Part shown: in pieces, positions 24,499-32,995 of the stretch
Layout: the number at the start of each line of letters is the position of its first letter
How positions within the stretch are numbered: position 1 is the first letter of the stretch
DNA from: an uncultured Eisenbergiella sp.
GTDB taxonomy: Bacteria; Bacillota; Clostridia; Lachnospirales; Lachnospiraceae
NCBI GenBank assembly: GCA_910585455.1
Contig: CAJUEL010000004.1
Coordinates: 1-64,000, forward strand
Direction of reading: 5' to 3'
Length of the DNA stretch: 64,000 nt
The notes under the pieces: generated by a model
What the model saw: only the letters and a program-made list of their open reading frames with translations
The model's database searches: none
Told to the model about the DNA's origin: nothing
Made by a program: the position numbers and the translations under genes

Positions 24499-26382
24499 AT
24501 GGATAAATATCAGATTTTAAAAACCTATTATGGCTATGATGCTTTCCGGGACGGGCAGGAGGAGCTGATCGACTGTCTACTCGCTGGACAGGACGTGTGC
24601 GGCATCATGCCCACAGGCGCGGGCAAATCGGTCTGCTACCAGGTGCCCGCCCTGATGCTGCCGGCGATCACGCTGGTAATTTCACCGCTCATTTCCCTGA
24701 TGAAGGATCAGGTGCGCGCCCTCAATCAGATGGGCGTCCATGCGGCATATTTAAACAGCTCCCTTTCCTTTCCCCAGTACAAAAAGGCGCTGGCGTTGGC
24801 AAAGGAGGAGCGTTACAAAATCATATATGTGGCGCCGGAACGGCTCCTGACAGAGGAATTTCTGGATTTTTGCACAACGGCGCCGATCTCCATGGTGGCG
24901 GTGGACGAGGCCCATTGCGTCTCCCAGTGGGGACAGGATTTCCGGCCCAGCTACTTAAAAATTCCCGAATTCATACAATGTCTGGCCAAACGCCCTGTGC
25001 TGGGCGCTTTCACCGCCACCGCCACGAAGGAGGTGCGGCAGGACATCGTCCGGATGCTCGCCCTTTCCGATCCGCATATGACCGTCACAGGCTTTGACCG
25101 GCAGAATCTTTATTTTGAGGTGCGGCACGACCGGGACAAATACCGGGGTATCCGGGAATATCTGCTCTCCCATCCGGGCAATTCCGGCATCATATACTGC
25201 GCCACACGCAAAAACGTGGAGGAGGTCTGCGACCGTCTGTGCGCGGACGGCTTCCCCGCAACCCGTTACCACGCGGGGCTGTCCGACGCCGAGCGCTACG
25301 CCAATCAGGAGGCCTTTACCTATGACGATCGTCCCGTCATGGTCGCCACCAACGCCTTCGGCATGGGCATCGACAAAAGCAACGTCCGCTTTGTCCTCCA
25401 TTACAACATGCCCAAAAACATGGAAAGCTACTATCAGGAGGCGGGCCGTGCCGGGCGGGACAGCGCGAAGGCGGACTGCATTCTTTTTTACAGCGGCCAG
25501 GACGTGATCACCAACCAGTTTTTTATCGAGCAAAACCGGGACAACGAGGAGCTGACCGGAGAGGCGCTGGAGCTGGTCCGCCAGCGGGACCGGGAACGGC
25601 TCAAAAAGATGACCTTTTACTGCCATACCCAGGACTGCCTGCGGGACTATATGCTGCGCTACTTCGGGGAATACGGCTCCAATTTCTGCGGCAACTGCTC
25701 CAACTGCCTGCACGAATTTGAGACCGTGGATATTTCGCAGATCGCAACCGACCTGATCGGCTGTATTCTCACAAGCGGCATGCGCTATGGCGTCAACGTG
25801 ATTCTGGATGCCCTGCGGGGCAGCAAGGGGGAAAAGGTGCTGCGTTTTCGGCTCAACGAGAACCGGTATTACGGCTCCCAGAGCGCAGAAACCATCGTCT
25901 TTTTGCGACAGGTGCTCAATTTTCTCGTGCTGAACGATTATCTGACCGTCACCGACGACCAGTATCCCATCGTGAAGGTAAAGGAAAAGGGACTGTCCTA
26001 TTTCAAAGAAGACGGGGATTTAAAGCCCGTGCTCACAATGAAAGCGGCGAAGAAAACTCCTGTCACAAGGCCGGAGGATGCGGACGCCTCCGACGGGCAG
26101 GGCAAATCCGGCAAGGGCAAAAAGCGTTCGGCATCCGCCCACGCGGGCAGCGCGCCCTTCGAAGCCCTTCGCAGGCTGCGCACCGAAATCGCCCGCGCCG
26201 AGCAGGTGCCGCCCTATATCGTTTTTTCCGACAAAACGCTGGAAGCCATGTGCGTGATGCTGCCCCAGACCAGGGAAGAGATGCTCACCGTCCACGGGGT
26301 GGGCGAGCTGAAATATCAGAAGTATGGGGAACGGTTTCTGGCTCTGTGCAGGGAGCTTGCGGGGGAAGAGGATGCGCTGTAG
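24499..26382 (+). CDS. recQ: ATP-dependent DNA helicase RecQ
   Basis: A 627-residue 3'-5' DNA helicase used in recombination and fork repair. Walker A TGAGKS is at 39-44 and VDEAHCVSQWGQDF follows at about 136. The helicase C-terminal half carries RAGRDS. Zinc ligands appear as a spaced cysteine set (CGNCSNC), then an RQC winged helix (about 400-510). A Gly/Lys-rich linker leads to a C-terminal HRDC domain (FEALRRLRTEIARAEQVPPY). All domains of full-length RecQ are present. No strong Shine-Dalgarno sequence is visible near the ATG. The gene appears to be a single transcription unit and is followed by the repeat cluster at 26498-26631. Confidence 0.96.
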   Translation: MDKYQILKTYYGYDAFRDGQEELIDCLLAGQDVCGIMPTGAGKSVCYQVPALMLPAITLVISPLISLMKDQVRALNQMGVHAAYLNSSLSFPQYKKALALAKEERYKIIYVAPERLLTEEFLDFCTTAPISMVAVDEAHCVSQWGQDFRPSYLKIPEFIQCLAKRPVLGAFTATATKEVRQDIVRMLALSDPHMTVTGFDRQNLYFEVRHDRDKYRGIREYLLSHPGNSGIIYCATRKNVEEVCDRLCADGFPATRYHAGLSDAERYANQEAFTYDDRPVMVATNAFGMGIDKSNVRFVLHYNMPKNMESYYQEAGRAGRDSAKADCILFYSGQDVITNQFFIEQNRDNEELTGEALELVRQRDRERLKKMTFYCHTQDCLRDYMLRYFGEYGSNFCGNCSNCLHEFETVDISQIATDLIGCILTSGMRYGVNVILDALRGSKGEKVLRFRLNENRYYGSQSAETIVFLRQVLNFLVLNDYLTVTDDQYPIVKVKEKGLSYFKEDGDLKPVLTMKAAKKTPVTRPEDADASDGQGKSGKGKKRSASAHAGSAPFEALRRLRTEIARAEQVPPYIVFSDKTLEAMCVMLPQTREEMLTVHGVGELKYQKYGERFLALCRELAGEEDAL

Positions 26383-26497
26383 CGCTCCTCTTCTGCCTGC
26401 AGGGCGACCGCTATTGCTTACTTTTGGGATACTTATCGCTGCAATTTCAGATATTTCTCCGATACTCAAATGCTCTGTTTGTTCCTGCTCACTCCGT

Positions 26498-26631
26498 GTT
26501 ACTATTCAGACAAGTCTGAATAGTAACTGCATCCGCCCATGAAAATCGCTACGCGATGGGGCGGATGCCTGCAGCCGCTACTATTTCTCACGGTCTGCGC
26601 GATGAACGCGCAGACCTGTCTGAATAGTAAC
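26498..26631. repeat. Composite palindrome cluster bounded by repeat-family ends
   Basis: It begins with a full 30-bp copy (26498-26527; half-sites GTTACTATTCAGAC and GTCTGAATAGTAAC) and ends with a second right half-site (26618-26631). Between them lie a hairpin pairing GCATCCGCCCAT with ATGGGGCGGATGC and a perfect nine-base stem GGTCTGCGC/GCGCAGACC (26592-26616). The whole has inverted ends and multiple stems, like a small non-autonomous element. Confidence 0.65.
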
Positions 26632-26671
26632 CACTCCGTAACAATCACAAATAATTATTTTTATTTTCCTA

Positions 26672-26700
26672 TTTACATTGTATGTTTATTGGATTATAAT
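26672..26700 (+). promoter_or_regulatory. Promoter of the nifS-nifU-metY group
   Basis: TTTACA (26672-26677), 17 bases, then TATAAT (26695-26700). Transcription would start near 26707, inside the first unit of the 33-bp tandem repeat, leaving a leader of about 170 bases. Confidence 0.75.
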
Positions 26701-26766
26701 AAGTAAACGAAAGCGCAAAGAAGTCCCATCCAGAAGTAAACGAAAGCGCAAAGAAGTCCCATCCAG
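26701..26766. repeat. Perfect 33-bp tandem duplication
   Basis: Two adjacent identical 33-base units (26701-26733 and 26734-26766) each begin AAGTAAACGAAAGC and end GTCCCATCCAG. They start directly after the -10 box of the nifS promoter, so they occupy the transcription start and early leader. Two copies without spacers do not make a CRISPR array. Confidence 0.9.
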
Positions 26767-26876
26767 CGCCAATCGCTGCTTCTGCGGCATGCGGACAGTG
26801 CACCCGAAAACGACCTATGTGGTTTCCTATAATAAAATACATGTCAGCGCCCCAAAGCGCGGAACAGGAGTGAATC

Positions 26877-28061
26877 ATGATATACGCGGACAACGCCGCC
26901 ACAACAAAAATGAGCCGTACCGCCATCGACGCGATGCTGCCCTATATGGAAGAAATCTGGGGAAATCCCTCCAGCCTCTACGAAGCCGGACAACAGGCAG
27001 CACAGGCGCTCTATGAAGCCCGGGAACGCATCGCCGCCTGTCTTCATGCCTCCCCGGCAGAAATTTATTTCACCTCCGGCGGAAGTGAAGCCGACAACCA
27101 GGCGATCCTCTCCGCCGCCCGAAACGGCGCGCGAAAAGGAAAAAAGCACATCATTTCCTCCGCCTTTGAACACCACGCCGTGCTGCACACGCTGGAAAAG
27201 CTGAAAAAGGAAGGCTTTGCGGTCGAGCTGCTGGATGTGCATGAAAACGGCATGATTTACCCACAGCAGGTGGCGGACGCCATCCGGGAGGACACCTGCC
27301 TGGTGACGATCATGTACGCCAACAACGAGATTGGCTCGGTCATGCCCATCGCCAAAATCGGGAAAATCTGCCGGGAGAAAGGTGTTCCCTTCCACACCGA
27401 CGCGGTGCAAGCGGCGGGACATCTGCCCATCGATGTGCAGGCGCAGAACATCGATCTTTTATCCCTGTCCGCCCACAAATTCCACGGTCCAAAGGGCATC
27501 GGGGCGTTGTATGCGAAAAAAGGCATTTTGCTGACCAGCCTCATCGAAGGCGGCGCACAGGAGCGCGGCAGGCGGGCGGGCACCGAAAACGTCCCCGCCA
27601 TCATGGGCATGGCTGCCGCCCTGGAGGAGGCCTGTGCCCACATGGAAGCCAACACAGAAAGGCTTCTCGCATTACGGGCAAGGCTGATCGCCGGACTTTC
27701 CCAAATCCCCCATTCTACATTGAATGGAGATCCAAAGGACCGGCTGCCCGGGAACGTCAATTTCTGCTTTGAGGGGATTGAGGGGGAGAGCCTGCTTCTT
27801 TTGCTGGATGATCTGGGAATTTGTGCCTCCTCCGGTTCCGCCTGCACCTCCGGCTCCCTCGACCCCAGCCATGTGCTGCTTTCCATCGGCAGACCGCATG
27901 AGATCGCCCACGGCTCCCTGCGCCTGTCCCTTTGCGCGGACAATACCGAAGCGGAGGTGGAACAGATTTTGCAGGCTGTGCCCCGGGTTGTGACGCAGCT
28001 GCGAAGCATGTCGCCCCTGTGGAAGGATAAAGTAAACGGCAAAAAAGCTTTCATATTATAA
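26877..28061 (+). CDS. nifS: Cysteine desulfurase, NifS/IscS type
   Basis: A PLP enzyme of 394 residues that converts cysteine to alanine and passes sulfur to a scaffold protein for Fe-S clusters or thio-modifications. The PLP lysine is K201 in LSAHKFHGPKG. The sulfur-carrying cysteine is C323 in SSGSACTSGSLDPSH on a long flexible loop, as in group I desulfurases. HTDAVQAAGH and GTENVP are family motifs. AGGAG precedes the ATG. The scaffold gene follows after 16 bases. Confidence 0.95.
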   Translation: MIYADNAATTKMSRTAIDAMLPYMEEIWGNPSSLYEAGQQAAQALYEARERIAACLHASPAEIYFTSGGSEADNQAILSAARNGARKGKKHIISSAFEHHAVLHTLEKLKKEGFAVELLDVHENGMIYPQQVADAIREDTCLVTIMYANNEIGSVMPIAKIGKICREKGVPFHTDAVQAAGHLPIDVQAQNIDLLSLSAHKFHGPKGIGALYAKKGILLTSLIEGGAQERGRRAGTENVPAIMGMAAALEEACAHMEANTERLLALRARLIAGLSQIPHSTLNGDPKDRLPGNVNFCFEGIEGESLLLLLDDLGICASSGSACTSGSLDPSHVLLSIGRPHEIAHGSLRLSLCADNTEAEVEQILQAVPRVVTQLRSMSPLWKDKVNGKKAFIL

Positions 28062-28077
28062 ACAGGAGGAAACAACA

Positions 28078-28500
28078 ATGGCATTATACAGTGAAAAGGT
28101 GATGGATCATTTCCGCAACCCGCGAAATGTGGGCTCCATCGAAAACGCCGACGGCATCGGTGAGGTCGGCAACGGCAAGTGCGGCGATATCATGAAAATT
28201 TACCTGAAAATCGACGGCGATATCATTACGGACGTAAAATTTGAAACCTTCGGCTGCGGCTCCGCGATCGCTTCCAGCTCCATGGCGACGGAGCTGATCA
28301 AGGGCAAACCCCTCTCCGACGCACTGCAGCTCACCAACACGGCGGTCACGGAGGCTTTGGACGGATTGCCAGCCCACAAGCTACACTGCTCCGTGCTGGC
28401 AGAGGAAGCCATCAAGGCCGCCGTCAGGGATTACTACGATAAAAACGGCATTCCTTATGATCACAGCCAGTTTCCCGACTGCAGCGCCTACTGCCATTGA
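28078..28500 (+). CDS. Fe-S cluster scaffold, NifU/IscU type
   Basis: A 140-residue scaffold on which Fe-S clusters are built. The three cluster cysteines are C35 (GNGKCGD), C60 (FGCGSAIASSS) and C104 (LHCSVLAEEA), all at the usual positions. The aspartate after the first cysteine is typical of IscU. It is a single-domain protein and lacks the NifU C-terminal domains. AGGAGG precedes the ATG. It is co-transcribed with the desulfurase, a common minimal Fe-S pair in Clostridia that lack a full isc operon. Confidence 0.95.
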   Translation: MALYSEKVMDHFRNPRNVGSIENADGIGEVGNGKCGDIMKIYLKIDGDIITDVKFETFGCGSAIASSSMATELIKGKPLSDALQLTNTAVTEALDGLPAHKLHCSVLAEEAIKAAVRDYYDKNGIPYDHSQFPDCSAYCH

Positions 28501-28543
28501 TAAATCCACAACACAATAAAAAGGAAGAAATGAGGAGAAGATT

Positions 28544-29827
28544 ATGAATAATTACAAATTTGAGACCCTTCAATTACATGTTGGACAGGAGCAGCCCGAC
28601 CCGGCGACCGACGCCAGAGCCGTGCCGATTTATCAGACCACATCCTATGTGTTCCGGGATTCCGCTCATGCGGCGGCGCGCTTCGGGCTCGCGGATGCGG
28701 GCAATATCTATGGCCGTCTGACCAATTCCACACAGGATGTGCTGGAAAAAAGGCTGGCAGCTCTGGAGGGCGGCGTAGCGGCTTTAGCGCTCGCTTCCGG
28801 CGCGGCGGCGATCACCTACACCTTACAGGCATTGGCACAGGACGGCGGGCACATCGTGTCCCAGAAAACCATTTACGGCGGCAGCTACAACCTGCTTGCA
28901 CATACCCTGCCCCATTACGGCATCCACACGACCTTTGTAGACGCTCATAATCCGGACGAGCTGGAAGCTGCCATTCGCCCTGATACCCGCGCTGTTTACC
29001 TGGAAACGCTGGGCAATCCCAACAGCGATATTCCCGATATCGATGCCATCGCGAAAATTGCCCATGCCCATGGGCTTCCTCTGGTGATCGACAATACCTT
29101 CGGCACGCCCTATCTGATCCGTCCCATCGAGCACGGTGCGGACATCGTCGTCCACTCCGCGACCAAATTCATCGGCGGACACGGCACCACGCTGGGCGGC
29201 ATCATCGTGGATTCCGGCAGATTTGACTGGAAGGCCAGCGGAAAATACGCCCCCATTGCCGAGGCAAACCCCAGCTATCACGGCGTTTCCTTTGTGGATG
29301 CGGCAGGTCCCGCAGCCTTCGTTACCTACATCCGCGCGATCCTGCTGCGGGATACCGGCGCGACGATTTCTCCTTTTAACGCCTTTTTGCTTTTGCAGGG
29401 CGTGGAAACCCTTTCCCTGCGCCTTGACCGCCATGTGGAAAATACGAAGAAGGTCGTGAATTTTCTGTCAAAGCATCCGCAGGTGGAGCATGTCAATCAC
29501 CCGTCCCTGCCCGACCATCCGGATCACGCCCTGTACCAGAAATATTTCCCCAACGGCGGCGCATCCATCTTCACCTTTGAGATCAAAGGCGGACAGGCAG
29601 AGGCGCACAGGTTCATCGACAGCCTGCAAATCTTCTCCCTGCTGGCCAATGTGGCTGATGTAAAGAGCCTGGTCATCCATCCGGCCACCACCACCCATTC
29701 CCAGCTGACCGAAGAGGAGCTGGAGGATCAGGGCATCCGGCAAAATACGATCCGCCTTTCCATCGGCACAGAGCATATCGACGATATCATTGCGGACCTG
29801 GAGCTCGGATTTGCCGCTTTAGGCTGA
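28544..29827 (+). CDS. metY: O-acetylhomoserine sulfhydrylase
   Basis: A PLP enzyme of the Cys/Met-metabolism family, 427 residues. It makes homocysteine from O-acetylhomoserine and sulfide. The PLP lysine is K208 in VVHSATKFIGGHGTTLGG, with LETLGNPNSDIPDIDAIA and VIDNTFGTPYL before it. The length of ~430, rather than ~390, and the start KFETLQLHVGQEQPDP favour the O-acetylhomoserine branch over cystathionine synthases. AGGAG precedes the ATG. It follows the Fe-S scaffold by 43 bases, so sulfur mobilisation and sulfide assimilation are probably transcribed together. Confidence 0.93.
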   Translation: MNNYKFETLQLHVGQEQPDPATDARAVPIYQTTSYVFRDSAHAAARFGLADAGNIYGRLTNSTQDVLEKRLAALEGGVAALALASGAAAITYTLQALAQDGGHIVSQKTIYGGSYNLLAHTLPHYGIHTTFVDAHNPDELEAAIRPDTRAVYLETLGNPNSDIPDIDAIAKIAHAHGLPLVIDNTFGTPYLIRPIEHGADIVVHSATKFIGGHGTTLGGIIVDSGRFDWKASGKYAPIAEANPSYHGVSFVDAAGPAAFVTYIRAILLRDTGATISPFNAFLLLQGVETLSLRLDRHVENTKKVVNFLSKHPQVEHVNHPSLPDHPDHALYQKYFPNGGASIFTFEIKGGQAEAHRFIDSLQIFSLLANVADVKSLVIHPATTTHSQLTEEELEDQGIRQNTIRLSIGTEHIDDIIADLELGFAALG

Positions 29828-29886
29828 ACTGATCAGCGCGGACAACTAAGGAATCAGACCGCTTTTGTTCCCCCTGAAATCACATC

Positions 29887-29915
29887 TTTACAAAAACGGC
29901 CCATTCCCCTATAAT
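29887..29915 (+). promoter_or_regulatory. Promoter of the YitT-type gene
   Basis: TTTACA (29887-29892), 17 bases, then TATAAT (29910-29915). The predicted start near 29922 supports the downstream ATG at 29943 rather than the longer frame from 29865. Confidence 0.75.
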
Positions 29916-29942
29916 AGAGCGGATATCAGGAGGTCCGTTTTC

Positions 29943-30551
29943 ATGCGTCTTTTTCATAAAGTGAATCTCAAACATTACGGCTGCCTGCTTCTGGGCGCCG
30001 CCATACTATCTTTCGGCATGTTCAACATCCACAGCCAGAGTGCCATCACGGAGGGCGGGGTGTTGGGCATGACCCTGTTTTTGCATCACTGGACAGGCAT
30101 TTCGCCCGGCATCTATTCCTTCCTGCTGGACATGGCCTGTTATGCGATAGGCTTCCGCCTTCTTGGCAAAAGCTTTTTACAAAATGCAATTTTTGCCACC
30201 ACCTGCTATGCCCTGCTTTTCCGGGTATGGGAGCGGACTGGCTATTTGCTGCCCTCCTTTGCAGACCGTCCGCTGATTGCCGCCCTTTGCGGCGCGCTGT
30301 TTGTGGGCGTCGGCGCGGGACTGATCGTCCGCATGGGCGGCGCTTCCGGCGGAGATGACGCGCTGGCGCTGATCATTCAGAAAATCAGCGGCTGGAAGAT
30401 TTCGCACGCCTATTTTTTCACCGATTTCGTGGTGCTCATGCTGTCGCTGACCTATATTCCCCTGCGGAAAATCCTTTTTTCTCTGCTGACTGTAACCATC
30501 TCCTCCGCCATCATCGAAGCGGTACAAAAAATCGGGGGATCATCTGACTGA
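29943..30551 (+). CDS. YitT-family membrane protein, short form
   Basis: A 202-residue integral membrane protein with five or six hydrophobic helices. GCLLLGAAILSFGMFNIHSQ, EGGVLGMTLFLHHWTGISPG and GLIVRMGGASGGDDALALII are YitT hallmarks. Most YitT proteins continue into a soluble DUF2179 domain; here the chain ends after the last helix, so this is the short form. AGGAGG lies nine bases before the ATG at 29943. The family has no firmly established function. The gene has its own promoter although it follows metY in the same direction. Confidence 0.85.
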   Translation: MRLFHKVNLKHYGCLLLGAAILSFGMFNIHSQSAITEGGVLGMTLFLHHWTGISPGIYSFLLDMACYAIGFRLLGKSFLQNAIFATTCYALLFRVWERTGYLLPSFADRPLIAALCGALFVGVGAGLIVRMGGASGGDDALALIIQKISGWKISHAYFFTDFVVLMLSLTYIPLRKILFSLLTVTISSAIIEAVQKIGGSSD

Positions 30552-30694
30552 TGTCCCCCAATGCCATGGCCTCTATTTTTTCTTCTGTCAGGCTGACAGC
30601 AGTCTGTCCGGATAGACCGATTTAAACTGCCCGTCAGCGCCTGCCGCAAAAACGACAGCCGTTAACGGGAGCAGTCTCTTCTTTCCTGATCAGA

Positions 30695-32731
30695 TCACTG
30701 TAAAAGCAGCGGCATGAAAAGTCCGCCCTGCACGGTACGGTTCTGGAAACCGCGCTGTCTGCCGTCCTTTGTCCAATACCAGTCGGAGAACGGCACTCTG
30801 TCCGGGCTCTCCTCCAAAAATCTGACAATATACGCCGCGAAATCCTCCACAGCCTTTTTGTCCGGATCCATTGCCGCCGCCCAGATCATCCAGTCGCTCT
30901 TGGTGTAGCTCTCCCTGGAATCCAGAGGCGCCCCATAGGCGTTGCACATTTTGCGGTACTGCGCAATTTCCGCTCTGTAAAAATCATCGGCCAAAAATCC
31001 GGAGCCGAAAATCCGATCCCAGACGGCGTTATATTTCAGGCTCCAGGTTTCTGCTGCGCCGTCAAAGGTCAGCTTCGTGTGATCCCCTTCCAGCGCCCGC
31101 GCATACACATCCTTCGCCATCGCCGCCGCCTTTTCATGGTATTGCCGCGCCTCTTCCCCTCTGCCTGCCACATCCAGCAGAATCGAATAGCCCTCCACGC
31201 CCATGATCGCCTTAAAGGCCAGATTCACATTGTGCGCCAGATGTCCCGCAAAATCATCGGTGCAAAGCTGCTCGCCGGGATCGCTGCCGTACTGCAGCAA
31301 ATATTTCACCCACTTTTCGTAGAGAGGCAGGTTCTCCTCCAGATCCCGCTTCGCCTTGTCCCTCTCCAGCCTTGCAAGCTGCGCTGCCAGAATCAGCAGA
31401 TTGCCGCTTTCCTCCACCGGCATCTGACTCTTGAAACGGTACATCTGCGCGTCCGCGGGCATCATGTAAAGCATCGGATACACATACCCCTGCTCCTCGC
31501 CGTCCCGCAGATAAACCGCCGCATCCTGGTATTCCGCCAGTCCGTACACCTGTCCGGTCACGTACGGATAGCGCCCCGCGTCATGAGGAGCAAAATCATA
31601 GTTCCACACAGGCATTTTCGAAAATTTCATCACCGGACGCATCATCGCCCGCACCAGCTCCGGATTGAAGGCGAAAAACAGAGGGGTGGAAGGATAAGTC
31701 ACATCCACGGTCGCCGCACAGCCGTTGGAATAGCATTCCTTGGAAATGAACACCGCGTCTCCCTTTTCGTCCGCGATCAGCTTATGCGCCGCGATCGCCT
31801 GCCGGTACGCGGCCGCACAGATTTTGGTATAGGAAGGCCCGAAGGCGTTGGTCTTTTTCTCCAGCTCCGCTTCAAAATCCATGCAGCGTTTCTGCAATGC
31901 GCTTCTTTCCTCTGCCGCTTCGGTGATCGCTTCGATGATGCTCTTGCCGTTCCTCGCCCAATAGCCCGGCTGCAATCTGCCGAAATAATTGATCGACGCG
32001 ATATCGTCATAGGCGGCGATCAGGGAAGCGCCGTCCTTCTGCTGCCCTTCTGCTGTCAGGATAAATTCTGCGCCCAGACTGCGTGACGGATGGCTGTAGG
32101 AAACCGTCCCTTCTGAAGCCGCCAGATACAGATACCCCCAGTCGATAGTCACGCCGTCGCCGCTGTTGCCCAGAGGCTTTTGCTCCCGAAGCCCCATCCA
32201 TGCAATGTTGTTTTGGGCAACCCGATAGCTGCCGCCGCCGATTTTTTCCGTCTGTCCCTTATCACAGCATAAATCGCCGGAAAATTCCCAACAAATTTTC
32301 ACCTCATGCTTTTTTTCATCCAGAGAAGCGACCTCTGCGTCCAGATAGGTGCAGGGCCTGGACATCACATCCAGATCGTCCAAAAGCAACGGTGTCCAGA
32401 AATCCACCGTCAACGCCACACCGCCCGCCTCAAACCGGTATTCCGTGCAGGTCGCCGTCACATAAAGCCCGGTCTGCTCCATGGGCGCTTCTTTTCCCAC
32501 CCCCATAAAACGATAGCTTACGCCGTCGATCTGTGCAGTCCCCCGCACGACCTTCGTCCTGCCGGTCCAGTGCATCGTGTCCCGCTCATACAAACGGTCG
32601 CTGCCTGACCAGAGGCTGAAATAAGGGTCACAGGTGATGAGCGGCACCGCCGGCAGACGCATCGCCGCTGTCCGCTCCTTCTCCCCAAGGCCCCGCACCC
32701 AACGGGGCTGTGTCTGATTTTCCATATGCAT
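30695..32731 (-). CDS. Glutaminase-A-like protein (DUF5127/DUF4965/DUF1793 type)
   Basis: A 678-residue protein of the GtaA-like family. An N-terminal beta-rich part (AVPLITCDPYFSLWSGSDRL, DRDTMHW-like YERDTMHWTG) is followed by a middle section and an alpha/alpha-barrel-like C-terminal half containing FISKECYSNGCAATVDVTYPSTPLF, WNYDFAPHDAGRYPY and LKYNAVWDRIFG. Bacterial members are usually secreted, but this one has no signal peptide. The glutaminase name comes from a fungal homologue, and many bacterial members sit in glycan loci, so a glycosidase-like role is also possible. AGGAGGG precedes the ATG. The gene appears to stand alone. Confidence 0.8.
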   Translation of the reverse strand: MHMENQTQPRWVRGLGEKERTAAMRLPAVPLITCDPYFSLWSGSDRLYERDTMHWTGRTKVVRGTAQIDGVSYRFMGVGKEAPMEQTGLYVTATCTEYRFEAGGVALTVDFWTPLLLDDLDVMSRPCTYLDAEVASLDEKKHEVKICWEFSGDLCCDKGQTEKIGGGSYRVAQNNIAWMGLREQKPLGNSGDGVTIDWGYLYLAASEGTVSYSHPSRSLGAEFILTAEGQQKDGASLIAAYDDIASINYFGRLQPGYWARNGKSIIEAITEAAEERSALQKRCMDFEAELEKKTNAFGPSYTKICAAAYRQAIAAHKLIADEKGDAVFISKECYSNGCAATVDVTYPSTPLFFAFNPELVRAMMRPVMKFSKMPVWNYDFAPHDAGRYPYVTGQVYGLAEYQDAAVYLRDGEEQGYVYPMLYMMPADAQMYRFKSQMPVEESGNLLILAAQLARLERDKAKRDLEENLPLYEKWVKYLLQYGSDPGEQLCTDDFAGHLAHNVNLAFKAIMGVEGYSILLDVAGRGEEARQYHEKAAAMAKDVYARALEGDHTKLTFDGAAETWSLKYNAVWDRIFGSGFLADDFYRAEIAQYRKMCNAYGAPLDSRESYTKSDWMIWAAAMDPDKKAVEDFAAYIVRFLEESPDRVPFSDWYWTKDGRQRGFQNRTVQGGLFMPLLLQ

Positions 32732-32995
32732 ACTACTATCCCTCCTGATATCGGTTTTTGTTACATGTCAGGGAAAACATCCCCTGTCGTTTCGCCTCTT
32801 CTGACGATGCTGTCCCCGGACTGTAACAATTACTTTCATTATAAAGCATGCCATGATACTCTGTAAATGTGGAAAATATTTTTGTTGATGTAACATTTTT
32901 GTGCTGTCCGCATGCATCCGCCGCCTTCCGTTACCGGCACTGGCCGCAAAGCATACTCTGGCCGCAAAGCATAACCTGCGCTATGATGCAAAAAC

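Larger units (their letters stand above)
26383..26876. other. Gene-free interval with palindrome cluster and tandem repeat
   Basis: This 494-base gap between recQ and nifS holds the composite palindrome cluster (26498-26631), a near-consensus promoter (26672-26700) and a perfect 33-bp tandem duplication (26701-26766) in the nifS leader. A second TATAAT (at about 26828) lies closer to nifS but lacks a good -35 box. No riboswitch was recognised. Confidence 0.65.

Noticed and set aside
26701..26766. Possible CRISPR repeat
   Set aside because: Two 33-base units are directly adjacent with no spacers, and no cas gene is present.
26383..26876. Riboswitch or T-box in the nifS leader
   Set aside because: No conserved core such as a SAM-box or T-box sequence could be found; the region is explained by the repeats and promoter.
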